Shown here piece after piece: positions 24,462 through 36,948 of a stretch of DNA of 64,000 nt. Source of the DNA: Icerya purchasi (taxonomy: Eukaryota > Arthropoda > Insecta > Hemiptera > Monophlebidae); assembly GCA_039619475.1 (NCBI GenBank), contig CM077116.1, positions 384,858,760-384,922,759 on the forward strand, in the 5' to 3' direction. Within the stretch, counting starts at the first letter, position 1; each line of letters starts with the position of its first letter. The translations under genes and the position numbers were made by a program. The notes beneath the pieces were generated by a model, which saw only the letters and a program-made list of their open reading frames with translations, had not been told where the DNA came from and did not search any database.

Positions 24462-26702
24462 ATATGTACACAAAAACTTCTCCGTTTAGAGTTACGCAAC
24501 ACTATTAGTAATATACTTCTTTTTATTCTTTCTTTCTTTTTTTGTTTTTTTTCTTTTTTTTAAAGTTTAAAATCTGATATATACTCAAATTTTTATAGCG
24601 CTTATATTTAGATTAAGACAGTCGTGTATTTTTTTGTGAATGTTGATTTTATATTCATCGATGATTATATATACGTTACTCCGAAAAATGTCGGTCTATT
24701 TTTTGTGAATTTGCGAATATATTGCTGTTATTTGTGATATTATATATTTTTTAATTGCAGTAACTATTAAGCTACTATAAAATTGAACATTTTTTCTATC
24801 CGTAACGAAATAATCCCTTCCTCAATTTCTCGACGACCTTTGAAATTGATGATAGAAAAAAATAAATATATAATAGTTTTTGAAATTTAAATTTCTTTTA
24901 AAATAAGTATTTCTGATGCTGAGATTTACGAAATATTCTTATGACGTGTGATCAGAAAAATGTACGGAAAAACACGACATCTTGCACACAGCACGTTTTT
25001 GCAGGCCTATTTGTTGGGGAACCCTATAATGGAGCGTTAAATAAAAGAATAGAACAGACATATTGGCGTTGTACTTACTGTGAAGCACGGGAGTCTATAA
25101 TGTGATGGCAGGTATTTTGTCTGTAAAAGGAAAACTGCGTGTCTATCAACGCAGTGAAAAAGAAGAAATCCGGGAAAGATTTAAATGCTACTCCAGAAGT
25201 ATTCGCACAACTACGTTTGTTTCACCGGGTCGCTGTTATAGATATTACCCATCAAAAAATAAAGGCGAGCAAAGTTGCATGGGAAGAAAAAATTGGCGAA
25301 AGAAACAGAAACAGAAACGGCGAGACTTTGAGGGAAAAGACTGTCGATTTTCATGTACACGATTGTTAAAAAATTATCAAGATAACTTTTATTTGGAATC
25401 GAAGTAATTTTAGAAGCTATTTCTTCACTGAACGCAAAATAAATGTTACTAAAATCGAATGGAGCTTGCTGAAAGATCGGCACCATGCTTTGTGTCATCT
25501 TATCGTCAAGTCGGATTGTGAAACAGTAACGTCTGAAACAGACTATTTACCTATTTCAATGTGATCCAACTCTTTTTATACGAGTAATAAAACATTCTCT
25601 GGCTTCTTTGTTATACCCGAAACACACGCTAAAATATTCACCCCACCGAAACGAGGATACGGAATGTGGTGCTGTATCAAAGGAACACGTTAGAATTAAT
25701 TACTGGTTTGTTTGGCATGTCTGTTTAAATTTTCGCATCCATCTTTGCCCGTAATGTCTGTTATTATTAAACGTGTTCCCCCCGTAGGGCAATTAAACAA
25801 TTGCATTCAAAATAAACATCAATTTTATGTTTCAACGATACTTTTTGAACTCCCGAAAACTTCGGTCCATCGTGTCTTGAAGCAGACTAATGAAACCTTG
25901 CGATTATAGAACCTCGACGTTAATAAATAGTTTCTCAGCGCTAGAAATTTGTGCCGAGCGTAACCAATCTGAAATAAATTTAAAAAGAACATTTTCATTT
26001 TAGACTAACTTTTATGACGGTAAATGCCATTGTGCTGTAGTAATATTTGAATGGCCAAACTCCTGAAAGCGTTAAACGGAGGCTATTTATTAAAAATTAT
26101 GATTAACAAAAAAAAAAAAAAAGGAAACGTAAACTCTCCGAATCATTATGTCGGCGACTACTGACTTTGTTCTATATTAATGAACGGAGTTGGAATAAAG
26201 AGAAACGTAGCTTTTTTTTATCATCTTAATGGAAAGTTAATATATATATATATATAGAAGTTGAGCACGATATAGAAAAAAGTAACTAAAAATTCAAATA
26301 AACGAGAAAAATAAGTAAAACGTAAAACTTTAAACATACGTATTAATTATAGTTAAAAATGCCGGCTAGTTTGAATGAATTGATTCGTAATCATAAATTA
26401 TAATTAATGTATATGTTTTATGTTTGTGTTTTACTTGTGTGATCATGGTTAACTCGTGTACTAGTTGTGTTTAATATAGTTCAATATGGAACATCGAATG
26501 TCAGTGCTGAAGGAACGAATTATCCGATGATAAACTAATATTTAGCTAAATAAAGTTGTGAAAAGTACATTGCCGGGCAACTGAGCTGCATAACGAGATG
26601 AAGAGAGTACGGTACTAAACTTTCTTAAATGTTCGGACGTTTAAGCTAAATTGAAAAAAAAACTCGCATCAACTTATTATTAAGAGATTTTTTATGTATA
26701 TA
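23601..26702. other. AT-rich intronic stretch
   Basis: Contains the compound dinucleotide repeat at 24405-24458. Overlapping lysine-rich frames at 25102-25407 match no family I recognise. Confidence 0.5.
24405..24458. repeat. Compound (AC)n(AT)n microsatellite
   Basis: AC units to about 24428 followed by AT units; the same order occurs at 41932. Confidence 0.95.
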
Positions 26703-27120
26703 GCGTATTTACTCGCGTAATTTACGCACTTTTTTTCCGTTTTTAACCTGTCAAAAAAGCGGGTGCGTAAATTACGCGGGGAATCAGACCAACCTGTATT
26801 TTGCGGGTTATACGTAATAATAGGTGTGTATTTCAAAATTACCTCTTACCTAAACAAAACGCACTCATTAAATGAAATCAGTTATCTTTATTTCGAACCA
26901 AGTATATATTTACACACAATAATAGGTAACTATTACATTATGGTAATTGATAAATTCGAGTACCGGTAATTTACTTCTAAGAAATTAGAGACATTGTCTC
27001 TAGTAACGTTAGTAGCTATTATTAATGTGTATTTTAATAACGCGAAACTATGGTTTATATTATTTCTCCAGAAAAATGTGTGCAAAAATTAGAGTGCGTA
27101 AATTACGCGAGTAAATACGG
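26703..27120. mobile_element. TA-flanked MITE, copy 1 (418 bp)
   Basis: The left end (GCGTATTTACTCGCGTAATT...) is the inverse of the right end (...GTAAATACGG), giving terminal repeats of about 27 bp ending in TTACGCAC/GTGCGTAA. TA is present on both sides (26701-26702, 27121-27122), as for Tc1/mariner-type insertion. A further inverted copy of the inner terminal repeat, GTGCGTAAATTACGC, lies at about 26763, so the left end alone can fold into a hairpin. There is no transposase; the 68-codon frame inside is chance. A second copy lies at 36949-37355. Confidence 0.85.
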
Positions 27121-27122
27121 TA

Positions 27123-28504
27123 TGTTTATCAGAGATTGATTAGATTGAATGTTTTCTCTTTAAAATTTTCGTTACATAGTTTCGACTAGAACCTATAATG
27201 GCGACTGTAAAAACAAAGACGAAGAACTAGAAGATGTTATCACAGTTCCATTAGCATTGGGTCTTCTCTTCATTCGAGTTTGCATTAGTATTTATTCGTC
27301 CGGATTGAAAAATCGACAATACTTGGGAACGCAATTGTGTGCACAAATTGTTTATTAATTATTTCCTCACAGCTAGGAACTGAGTGAACGGTTGTACGAC
27401 TGATTATGTTTGAGTATTATTCGGTGGCGTATGAAGGGGAGGTTATTTAATTGATGTCGCACCGCGGCGAAATTAATCCGCGCAAAAAGTTAGTTTTATT
27501 GGAAGTACGCATGAGTGTCGTCCGCTCTGTCGAACAGGCTTAATTATTCAAATTTATGTATTTTCAATTTTCTTCGAATTATATCATTCAACTTTATTCT
27601 GGTTGCAAATTGGATTATGCGTAGACAGGATAGAGGATCATGTTTTCGTAAATGAATTCAATAATCCCCGCCGGCGTCCTTTAAAAGTGTTCATAATTTT
27701 TCTCTTCATTTTTTTTCGTTTTTTTTTTTTTTTTTTTTTTTTTTTGTGACAAAGAAAATGTATTTATACTATGCACCAAAACCCCATTATCTTTAATGAA
27801 TTATTAATCGTCGAAGGAGGATCCGTTCTGCTCATTATTTTGAACACAATTTTCCAGTCTGGTATTTTATTTTTTGCTCCTTTGTTTTCAAAAAGTTACA
27901 GGAATTTCAAAACACTCGTATTTCCTTATCGTTATGTAGCGCGCTGTTCCTTAATTTGTATAATAAACGAAATCGTTCACTTACGCATAACTGAAAATAA
28001 CTTCATCGGACGGCTACCTATAAGAGCACATAATTTAACAGAATTTGCTTTAAATAATTTCTGAATAGGATGCAATAAATATAATTTATTACAGTGTTTC
28101 GTTATGTATTTAAAAAGAAAATAAAATGGCGGAATTTTTCGGTCGGAAAAAATGTTTCGCATTCTTTCTTACGGTAGATGTACTAAAACAACTAAAGAGT
28201 TCTACAAGGTTGAAAAAGAGATACACACTACCGGTTTTACCTATTTGGCGATAATAAAAAAAAAAAATACGGAAACTTAAAGTCAACATCTGAGGTAAAA
28301 AATTAAATAAATTACTATAGTTAGTTCTAAATGCAAGGATAAAAAGGTAAAAAGTCTCATCTGATTGCAAAAAAAGGGTTTTAAATGGGAAATGAAACAA
28401 CGTGTATCACTTAAACGATTCTATATTGGATCCGTCAAGTCTAGTTGGGAACTTCGTAAGTATCAATTTTTCCTCTTCTTCTTTGATTAACGTGATACTA
28501 CCGC
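27123..28504. other. Intronic stretch, no gene recognised
   Basis: Contains a T-run at about 27716-27745 and chance frames such as 27771-28064. Confidence 0.55.
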
Positions 28505-29132
28505 CTAGGCCAGAGGCACGAATAAGATAAGAGTTAGATGGAGTGGAATAGATTTTTGTGGTCTTGAGAAAACGTAGGAGGCGTTCAATTTTGTCGTGGC
28601 GATCAGACGGGATGCTCGGTATGAATTATAGGAGGGACAGCTGACGAGTAAATGTTGGATTGTGACAGGAGAATTGCAATTGGAACACAGTGTAATCGGT
28701 TGTCTGGACCGGAGATGACTGTGATTAATTTTGGAGTGACCTAGACGGAGTCTTGTGACAACGATTTCGTTCCTTCGATTGGTGAATAATGAGGTTTTCC
28801 ATGATTGGATAGTATCTCGAATTGAGCGCAGCTTGTTCGCGTTTAGGATGTTGGTCGTCCACTGTTTTTTCCATGTTTGAAGTGATTTTTGCACTATATG
28901 AACTTTCAGATCCACTGACGGAATTTCAATGTTCGGTACCAGAAAGAACAATGATGAGCCTTCTTTTGCCGCAGTATCCGCGAATGAATTCCCCTGGATT
29001 CCAACGTGTGATGGGATCCATGCGAACGAAACATGGTTACTTGAACTACAAAGAGTGCGAATAATTTCCTTGGCTATCGTCGGTGAGGAGAGTTGTATTT
29101 TTGAAAATATAGAGACAAGTGGGTTTTAATTG
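28505..29132 (-). mobile_element. Jockey/I-type LINE, 3' end with intact ORF C-terminus
   Basis: Minus strand, one frame open from the upstream edge to the stop at 28505. It begins in the RNase H end (SFAWIPSHVGIQGNSFADTA), passes RNEIVVTRLRLGHSKINHSH and ends with a zinc-knuckle-like CSNCNSPVTIQHLLVSCPSY (C-x2-C-x8-H-x4-C), the usual C-terminal signature of Jockey/I-like LINEs. There are no stops or frameshifts in about 200 codons, so it is less decayed than other LINEs here. The upstream edge coincides with the hairpin at 29106-29152. Confidence 0.88.
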
Positions 29133-29152
29133 ACCCACTTGTCTCTTATATT
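29106..29152. repeat. Perfect hairpin at the 5' edge of the LINE fragment
   Basis: AGAGACAAGTGGGT (29111-29124) is followed by an 8-base spacer and its exact reverse complement ACCCACTTGTCTCT (29133-29146). With one bulged T the arms extend to about 19 bp. It sits where the minus-strand LINE stops being recognisable. Confidence 0.9.
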
Positions 29153-29524
29153 GATATTATCCCGTTTGCGTGGTTCTTATGTATTTACACAAGTTTTGAA
29201 GGTAAATTTGTTGCATTGAAAAAAAATACAAAATGTAAGCGAAGAACGGAACTGCCGAAGTTCACCTTATAATCTTAATTTTTTCCCCGTTTATTAAGTA
29301 ATCGGAAGAAATTTTATTCCCTTCCGATGCGGCTGATTTGATCGTTTTTTTTTTTTTTCCAAAATTAACAAACCTCATTACAATGGAGATAATAAATCTG
29401 AAAGAACCCTTGCCAATTTTTTCGTAAGTTTACTTCCCTGGATGATTTCTCTGCACTGGAGTATAACCAATATTCGATTTTAGGGGCATATCCCCGTTGG
29501 AAATAGAAACTCGAGTCTGATACA

Positions 29525-29604
29525 AGACAACTCCCGAAAACCTGTGATATCTCCGACTTTTGGTAGTCGACCGGCTTAATTACTAGACATCACCGCGCTA
29601 CCAT
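29525..29604 (-). mobile_element. Possible decayed tRNA-like SINE head (minus strand)
   Basis: Reading the minus strand, TGGTAGCGCGGTGATGTC resembles an A box/D-arm and AGGTTTTCGGGAG, 45-50 bases on, a degenerate B box. The spacing fits a tRNA-derived SINE head. No body or tail is identified. Confidence 0.35.
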
Positions 29605-29746
29605 GGCAAATAAATATACTACTTAGAACTTCTTTGATAATTACTAACAGTTACCGTTAATAGATCTCAATGAATGGTCATTGTAGCGGAGTTTAAACTG
29701 CGTTACTTTATATACATTTAAAACCAGTTTACACACTGAAATTATA

Positions 29747-30708
29747 CACGGTGTGTGTCGGAAAAGTTCCCGAACTTTTTTTCTAGCACGCATACAAGTG
29801 ACCTGATCTATTAAGCAACACCCTTACTGTATTATTGTATACATCCTTCTACGAGTAGAGTAGTGTATAAAATGTTAATAGTTTCGGTTGATTGATTCAC
29901 GAGTTAGACACGTGTATTTTAGTGAAGGTGTGTGTTTGGGTCGCAGGTGCAAATCTGAACAATGGAGATGAAAAGTGAGAAATTCGTTCCGCGATTAAAT
30001 TCTGTGTTAGACTTTTAAGAGAAAACGTTTTTGGAAACGCGAAAATTGATCGATGATGGTTTCGGTGAAGGTATAGTATCACGTACAACACTTTACACAT
30101 GGTCTAAGCAGTTCAAGGACGGTCTCAGAAAGTGCGCCAACAAAAATCCAAGGTGATAACCATGCTCATCGCTTATTTTGATGCAAAAGGGTTAATTCAT
30201 CATGAATATATCTGCCTCCAAATCTCAAACAGTGAATGCTGCCTCCTACGTCGAGGTCCTAAAACGTCGCAAGCGTCGGATTCAGCGCGTACGGCCCGAG
30301 TACAAGGAGCCCGGATCGCGGAGTCTGTAGGATGACAATGAGCTCACGCATTCGGCGAACGTTGTCAAGCGCGTTATCTTGCTAAAAATCAAACCCCACG
30401 GATCAATCACGTCCCCTATTCGCCTGATTTGGCAACTGCCGACTTTTTTCTATTTTGCCGAAGCTTAAAATGCGCCTAAAAGGACGATTTTTTGACGACT
30501 TAGCCGCCATTGAAACTTCTTGCACCGAGCGCCTCAGAGCCATTACTTCAAAGAAATACCCGAGAAGCTTCGAATCGCTGTACAAGCCCTTAAATACGTG
30601 TATACTTCGGGACGGTGACCATGTTGAAAATTAATTCGAATAAATTACTTTACATCCAATTGTACTCCATTTATTTCAAAAGTTCGGGAACTTTTCCGAC
30701 ACACCGTG
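29747..30708 (+). mobile_element. Internally deleted mariner element (962 bp)
   Basis: Terminal inverted repeats of about 31-33 bp (CACGGTGTGT...CGGAAAAGTTCCCGAACTTT; the left copy has an extra GT) are flanked by TA on each side, the mariner target duplication. Broken frames on the + strand show transposase pieces: an N-terminal HTH-like part ending FKDG near 30122, then VITMLIAYFDAKGLIHHEY (from about 30154), YVEVLK, a DDN block (second catalytic Asp, 30334-30336) and SPDLATADFF (third Asp, 30426-30428). The segment with the first catalytic Asp is deleted. The second-to-third Asp distance is 92 nt rather than the 105 nt of DD34D, so there is also a frameshifting 13-nt loss. Clearly inactive. 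Confidence 0.93.
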
Positions 30709-30710
30709 TA

Positions 30711-33204
30711 TATTACATTATGATAATTTCGAAGTTGTTCAAAGAGAATCCAGAAAATGAGGGTAATGAAATGTGGAATTTATGTAATTGAAACAAATTT
30801 GTGTTTACCTCCTTCTTCCCCACCGAAAATATTTCGCGTGTGATGATAACTTTAAATCAGTGTTTTCGGTATTACATGTTTTCATACATATTATTAAGCT
30901 AGGAAATTCAAAAGTCATTTCATTAACAAAATTATTTTGATATTTAAGTGAATACCGGTTTATATTAAATATAACGTAAATATGGAACAACAATAGTTGC
31001 TTGTTTCGCCGAACTTGTCTTCCACATTTAACATAATTTTCAAAGGTAAAATGTTAGTTAAAAAAGCCTCTCTTCGAAAACATTTACCATTATATATAAA
31101 CATCGCTTTAAAAACATAACGAAAGTTTTAACTGTAATTTGTCTTTAAAAAATCGCTAAACATCCATTCAAATCATTTAGGTTTATAATTCGTGTTTTTC
31201 TTCATTATTTCCACTCTAATGAGCGAACGCATTTTCGATTTTAAACCTTCTTCAAACCGTAAAATCATCGAAGTATATATGTAACCTAATTAATAAATCG
31301 ACTGATTTGGTGTGACATATCAAATGACTCTTGATTGTACTACTGCACAATGTGCAGTCAGTCTAAATTAATTGCAGTCAATTATATTTAAAATTAAATT
31401 TTAATTTTGAGTTTCGTAAACCACAGTGGTATCGATTTTTTTTTTAAATTCGCAACTGCATTTAGAAAATAACGAGATCGAATAAGTTTAATTTTTTTGT
31501 AATATACAGCGTAATTTAATTATTTATCAAATTGATGTGTTATAATTCTGGTAAAATACTATTTAATAAAAAGTAACCGTGTAAAATTTGTAAATAAACT
31601 CTCTCTTCTAGTGTGTGTGATGTGGTCCGCAATCTGTTCAAAAGATATGTAAATGTTACTTTTTTGTCGACTATAAGCATGTAGGTTATTTACATACACT
31701 AGTAGTTTAAGCATTTTTTTTTCTCTTTTTTCTTTCAATAAAACTTAAACTTTAAAATGATTTGTTATGCATCGGTCATTCATAAAATTCCCCTTATATA
31801 TTGTTCGCTATTTTGTTCTGTTAATACATTTCATTTTAGGAAGAATTAAATTTTATGACTGATACAATTTAAAACAATATTTATACCCACATTTATTATT
31901 TGCATTAGCAAAACGAAACTTTTTTGTATTTCTGTTGTTCGAAAATATTCACGTCGCTGCATTTTTCATACGAATGTAATAAAAATAAATAATTTTAAAT
32001 TTTACACATATCTGTCTTATATTCTGTAATAATTTTAATTAGCGGGGGGAAAAAATCCAGTAATATACTGTACATATTTAAAGAAAATTTGTGCCACGTA
32101 TATTCAACTAATAAAAGTGTGTGTTCGTTTTAAGTTCTGAAGCAAACACAGTCTACTGTCGAAAATTATTTTTCACATAAACCTATTTACTAGCGAAGTA
32201 ACTTTCATTTATGCGATTTTATGTAATGATATTTTTGTGTCCTGCGCGACGACAAGCCTCAAAAGGTTACATAAATAAGAGCCCCTTCGCTCTCGCCCAG
32301 CTCAATAAATTATATTAAATAATTAGTATATTTAAAAAATAACTCTGCAGACTAGAGAAGCGTGCAGATTTGTCCGAGTAAAAAACTTTGATGAAAAGTT
32401 TCAGTTTATAAACAGGCGAGTTTTACACGGAGATTCACGTAATTTTGAGAAAAAATTTAAAACACAAAAAAAACATAATTTCAACCGATAAAAACTAGCG
32501 TTTTCAATACGGCTGTCTTTTTGCTTTCTTTTGAAGAAACTTAAAAATTGCGGCGAAAATTTTTAACTAAAGTAATTTGACTGATGAACAGTTTAAGTAT
32601 CAGTGTAAAATTAGGCTTATCAATTAACAGAAATATATTACATTCGTGCAGTTTACACTACCGTAACGCGTTTGACATGTGTGAAAAATTTTTTTCCGAC
32701 GACGTTTTACCGGAACACATCTGCCGCGAGAATTATCTGCATGATCAAGCGTGAGAATTATTAAGCATTTCTTTTTTTTTTATATATAAATAAATTACAA
32801 CTAGTCCTTATGAACTATGCAGCAATTTTGATGTAAGAGTACTGACGTGAAGAGGCTATCCATCCGGATATATATATATATATATAGAATAGCGGTTAAA
32901 TAATATTATAGGGCTTTTTTCGCTTAAGCTTTCTTGTATTGCATGTATTATCTAAAATAGTAATTGCTTCCGCATTTGGATGCTTATGTAATCTACAGTA
33001 TAAAATGGCCTGCAAAAATAACCGAAGCACTCTGTTAGTTTTTGAGTACATATCCGATTTACAGAATGAACTTTCTTTTTGTGGTCTTACGTAATCAACA
33101 AAAAAATGTATAAAAAAGAAATTAGTCAGATTATAAAATTTCAATGAGAGCCCCCTTGGTAACTAAATTTTCTGCAAACTTTTTCTTTGCAGTACAATTA
33201 ATTG
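30711..33204. other. AT-rich intronic stretch
   Basis: Nothing recognised apart from homopolymers and a short TA run near 32870-32886. Confidence 0.6.
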
Positions 33205-33272
33205 GTCGCAAACGAGCGTAGTCGATTGGGACACGAGCCTTCGACTGAACAAATGCAGGGTTCAAAAACGTC
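33205..33272 (+). mobile_element. Possible tRNA-like SINE head
   Basis: GAGCGTAGTCGATTGGGACA (about 33214-33233) resembles a tRNA D-arm/A box and GGGTTCAAAAAC (33258-33269) a B box, at a spacing close to that of a tRNA. The acceptor stem cannot be closed. Likely a relic of a tRNA-derived SINE. Confidence 0.4.
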
Positions 33273-33964
33273 ATTCTTTCCATATCCATTACAGTATTTA
33301 CGAAAGCAGATCAAAACTGTGTAATTTAACAATACATTATATTTAATATATAATGGCGTACAATTGAATAAATAAATCTATAAAAATGTTATTTTTAACG
33401 CGCAGTTACACTGATAGTGCTAAAAAGATTGTAGAAGTATCTCTGTGAATCGGCGTTTCTCTTGCTAATACGATAACGTTCAGTGGACCAAAACGCGACT
33501 AGTTCGTAAAAGACTACAAATAAAAATCCTCAGCTCAATAATGTGCAAAGAAAACGGAGTAGCTCCGCCGGTAGTTGACACGTTCTCTTCTTTCATGTGC
33601 TCATTAAAATTTGGGAATAATCATTCCTTTAGTCAACCATGTTAGTCGTACTTCCTTCACTGTTGGCCCGTTGTAACCCTTCATCGCACTGGGGCGTATT
33701 TAACTCGTGCAGTCGGTGGAAAAGTGTCAGAAATGTAGGCTTAGACCGAGCGCAAGGTTTTGGAATCTTAAATTATTTTGCTGTTGGAAAGATTAGCTTT
33801 TTAGCTCAATTGCTGTTTGATAACGACCGTCATTTTGTTGCAGTTTTAAAAGGAAGGCTACATTACAAGAGCGCATTTCTTCACAAAGTATCTGAAATAT
33901 TTCGAAACTGAACAATTTTTACTGCACCTGATTTCATTTGCAATTTTCATTACGTCAGAAAAGC

Positions 33965-33995
<31 letters not shown>

Positions 33996-34651
33996 TTATT
34001 CGCAATTTCGGAATGATTTGTGCATCCACCAACAACTTACTTTCTCCATTTGGTGTACTGTGCCTTGATAACTCAACAACATCATAACGGTTTATTTTAA
34101 CTTGTTATCTAAGTGAGCAGATAAATTCTTCCTTCAGCGTTTTTTAACAAACTGTTCAGAACGAAATGAAACACCATCTCGCTAGTTGCTTCTGTTGAAT
34201 TGTCAAATTGAATTGATTAAAGTTTTGACCTGTACATTCTCTTCGAGTGCTTGATTTTCCTTATCCGGTTACTACGTCTTTAATTTTCTGCTTCACAATG
34301 TTGGCGTAGAAGTTGCTTCCCATTACGATAACGGTAAATAATGTTCAAAGGAGTGTGATAACACAGAATAAATCGTGGTATTGTAAAAGAATGTAATGAA
34401 AATAAAAAACGCGTTAAGCGACCGTATTAGTTGCGGCGATACAATTTTAGTTCGTTCACTTTGGCGATGTTTACAGCTCGAATTCATTTTAATAATCTCC
34501 ACGTATTCAAAATTCACTAAAAAAAGACCTAACCGAAAAATTCTTGTATCGAAATTTCAACTTAGCCGTACTTGCGAATAATTGAAATTGTAAAAAAATT
34601 GTAAAAAACTTTACATATTTTAAAATTGCATTGTTTTAATTAATACACATT

Positions 34652-34706
34652 GATTGAACTAGAAACGAATACGCGCCGATGTGAACGAAAAAAGCAAAAT
34701 GAACTG
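34652..34706 (+). repeat. Short dispersed repeat, copy 1
   Basis: GATTGAACTAGAAAC, ATGTGAAC and CAAAATGAACTG occur in this order and spacing here and at 36253-36306. The unit is about 55 bp; the parent repeat is unknown. Confidence 0.6.
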
Positions 34707-35016
34707 CCATGATTAATTCGAATTTACCGAAATCGCAAACAACATCTTAATTACTCAATGGAAGACGGTTTGACGGTAGTTGTTCAAAGTCGTTAAAGTC
34801 CAACTTATATATTTCTGCGCTGAAAACTGAAATTATATCATGGCAATTACTTTATACGTTCTATACATAAGAACTATTTAAATTAACAATGACGTCTGGT
34901 GCTTGTCTAAATGAATAAACCTTTTTCTCTGTCAATATTGAAATTTAGTCTTTCGCTTCATTAATAATTACTCAGGTATATAATATATCTTTGTACTTTA
35001 TTCTATCTGTATATTG

Positions 35017-35019
<3 letters not shown>

Positions 35020-35052
<33 letters not shown>
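35020..35052. repeat. (GT)n microsatellite
   Basis: About 16 perfect GT units. Confidence 0.97.
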
Positions 35053-35054
<2 letters not shown>

Positions 35055-36048
35055 ATACACATAAGGTATATATATACATAGCTTATATGTAATGTTTTAT
35101 ATATTTAGCGTATACATATAGATTTATATACGGATGATTATGCGCTTAAATATTTTGGCTTACGATTTTTCGCTTGTTTTACTATATTATGCACGCTGTA
35201 TTTGTATATTTTAATTAGTTATAGCAGATCGAACACAATGATGTAGTGGTGATAGTAGTAGTAATACACTAGTGTACTTATAACAGTTTGCGCTATTTAA
35301 ACAACTACCACACGCAAACGCCACAAATCAATATGTTCAATATGTGGTTGTTTGCAAAATGGGCTGCCGTAATAGTAACTGCGGAGCAAATTACAGTGAA
35401 GAATTTTCCTGACGGATACGTTATTTTTGGACGAAAAGGATCAGGCACTCGAGGCTTGGAGTTCGGTAAGTTGTTTAATTTTTCTTTCATCATCTCCGAT
35501 AAAAGAAAATTTAACATATTTTTTAAGCGAATCACGTTGCTCCTAATTCGTATTACATCTTTCAAGAGGAAACGCTGTAATAGTTAAGTTGTTTATGCTG
35601 GGAATTTTTCGAAATGATTATAATAGTCTAACTTTAAGAACGTACATGATAAATAATAAACATCCGCATATTTAAAGTATAGATTGTAGCAAGAAAGCCA
35701 TAACTCCGGTGGAAATCACGCTAACGCCGCCACTCGTCGTCGCCACGAAATTCCGGGTTTATTCATTGTTTATAAATTGTCACACGTTCGTCATACCTCC
35801 TGAACTATATAAGAAGCCAGTTTTTTCCATTAAAAAAAAAAAAAAAAAAAAAATAGAGGCAAAAACGGAAAAACTTGAAATAAAAATGCGATGTCGCCCT
35901 TAGAATCGAATGATTCTCCTTCTATAAATCGAATGCGCCCGTAAAACGAGAGCTGTCACATAATTCAATCTCCTCGGGCATTCTAAGAGAATAGAATTAA
36001 ATGAAGTGAAAATACAACTTGAACTGACAACAAGAGAAGATGGAGTCC

Positions 36049-36080
<32 letters not shown>

Positions 36081-36252
36081 CAATGTTGGATAACCCCAAT
36101 AAAAGGCGATGGTGTCAGTAAATTATAAAATTTATACGATATATTTTATACAATTCACGGCTTGCTTAAAAATTTTAATTTTTTTCCTAAAAAACAAAAA
36201 AAAATTTAAGATGGTTTGATTGAAAAAATGTATAAAGTCGATGGTTATTATC

Positions 36253-36306
36253 GATTGAACTAGAAACAAACCAAATATGTGAACTGAAAAGTACCAAAAT
36301 GAACTG
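36253..36306 (+). repeat. Short dispersed repeat, copy 2
   Basis: Second copy of the unit at 34652-34706: the same three blocks with small indels between them. Confidence 0.6.
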
Positions 36307-36948
36307 ACGTTGGTTATCTAAATTACGAGTAGTACCAAATTTATTCTGATCCGCAACATGCAAATTATCAAAGCTGGTCGTTATCTATTATACACGACTG
36401 TCGGCGAATTGCTCCGAGAAATGATTGGGTGCGAAACTAAATTTGACATGAACCTTGGTTGTAAATTTTTTGAAATAATTTCGTTGCCGCTTACGTCTCA
36501 ATTGTTCGAACTTTTAAATTATAAACAATTTAAAATTTTAGATGATTTTTGAAAAATTCCTCCGGGGAAAAAAAAACTTGCTTTGAAATCTTAACTTAGT
36601 CGTGTATTTAATATTAAACTGTTTTAGGTAAAATTATATTGTATTACATTGCCGCACCTTTTGCTACTCGCTGCTGGGTGCATCGATATTAGTTAAAACG
36701 TCTACTAGTCCGCATTAGATATAGCGCTCTATAACGGCATCCGATGACTCTGTCGTGTGATCGATTGTGTCTTTACGCAATTCGCCTCAGACGTATGTGA
36801 CACATAGAGAAAGTCTAAGCGTTTTTTTTTTTAAAAAAAAATTTTGTATTTTTTGGTAGAATTTTTCATCAAAAATAAAATATTTAAATCATCCGTACGG
36901 GCGATATGAAATGCTTAGTTGCTTGGGCTGCCACGAATGAAATGATTA

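Larger units (their letters stand above)
33273..36948. other. AT-rich intronic stretch
   Basis: Contains T-runs (33968-33994, 36052-36080), an A-run near 35831-35853, the GT repeat at 35020 and a short two-copy repeat (34652, 36253). Frames of 90-99 codons (33639-33911, 35288-35587) match nothing I know. Confidence 0.5.

Noticed and set aside
26763..26969. 68-codon frame inside the TA-flanked MITE
   Set aside because: Not preserved in the second copy; the element is noncoding.
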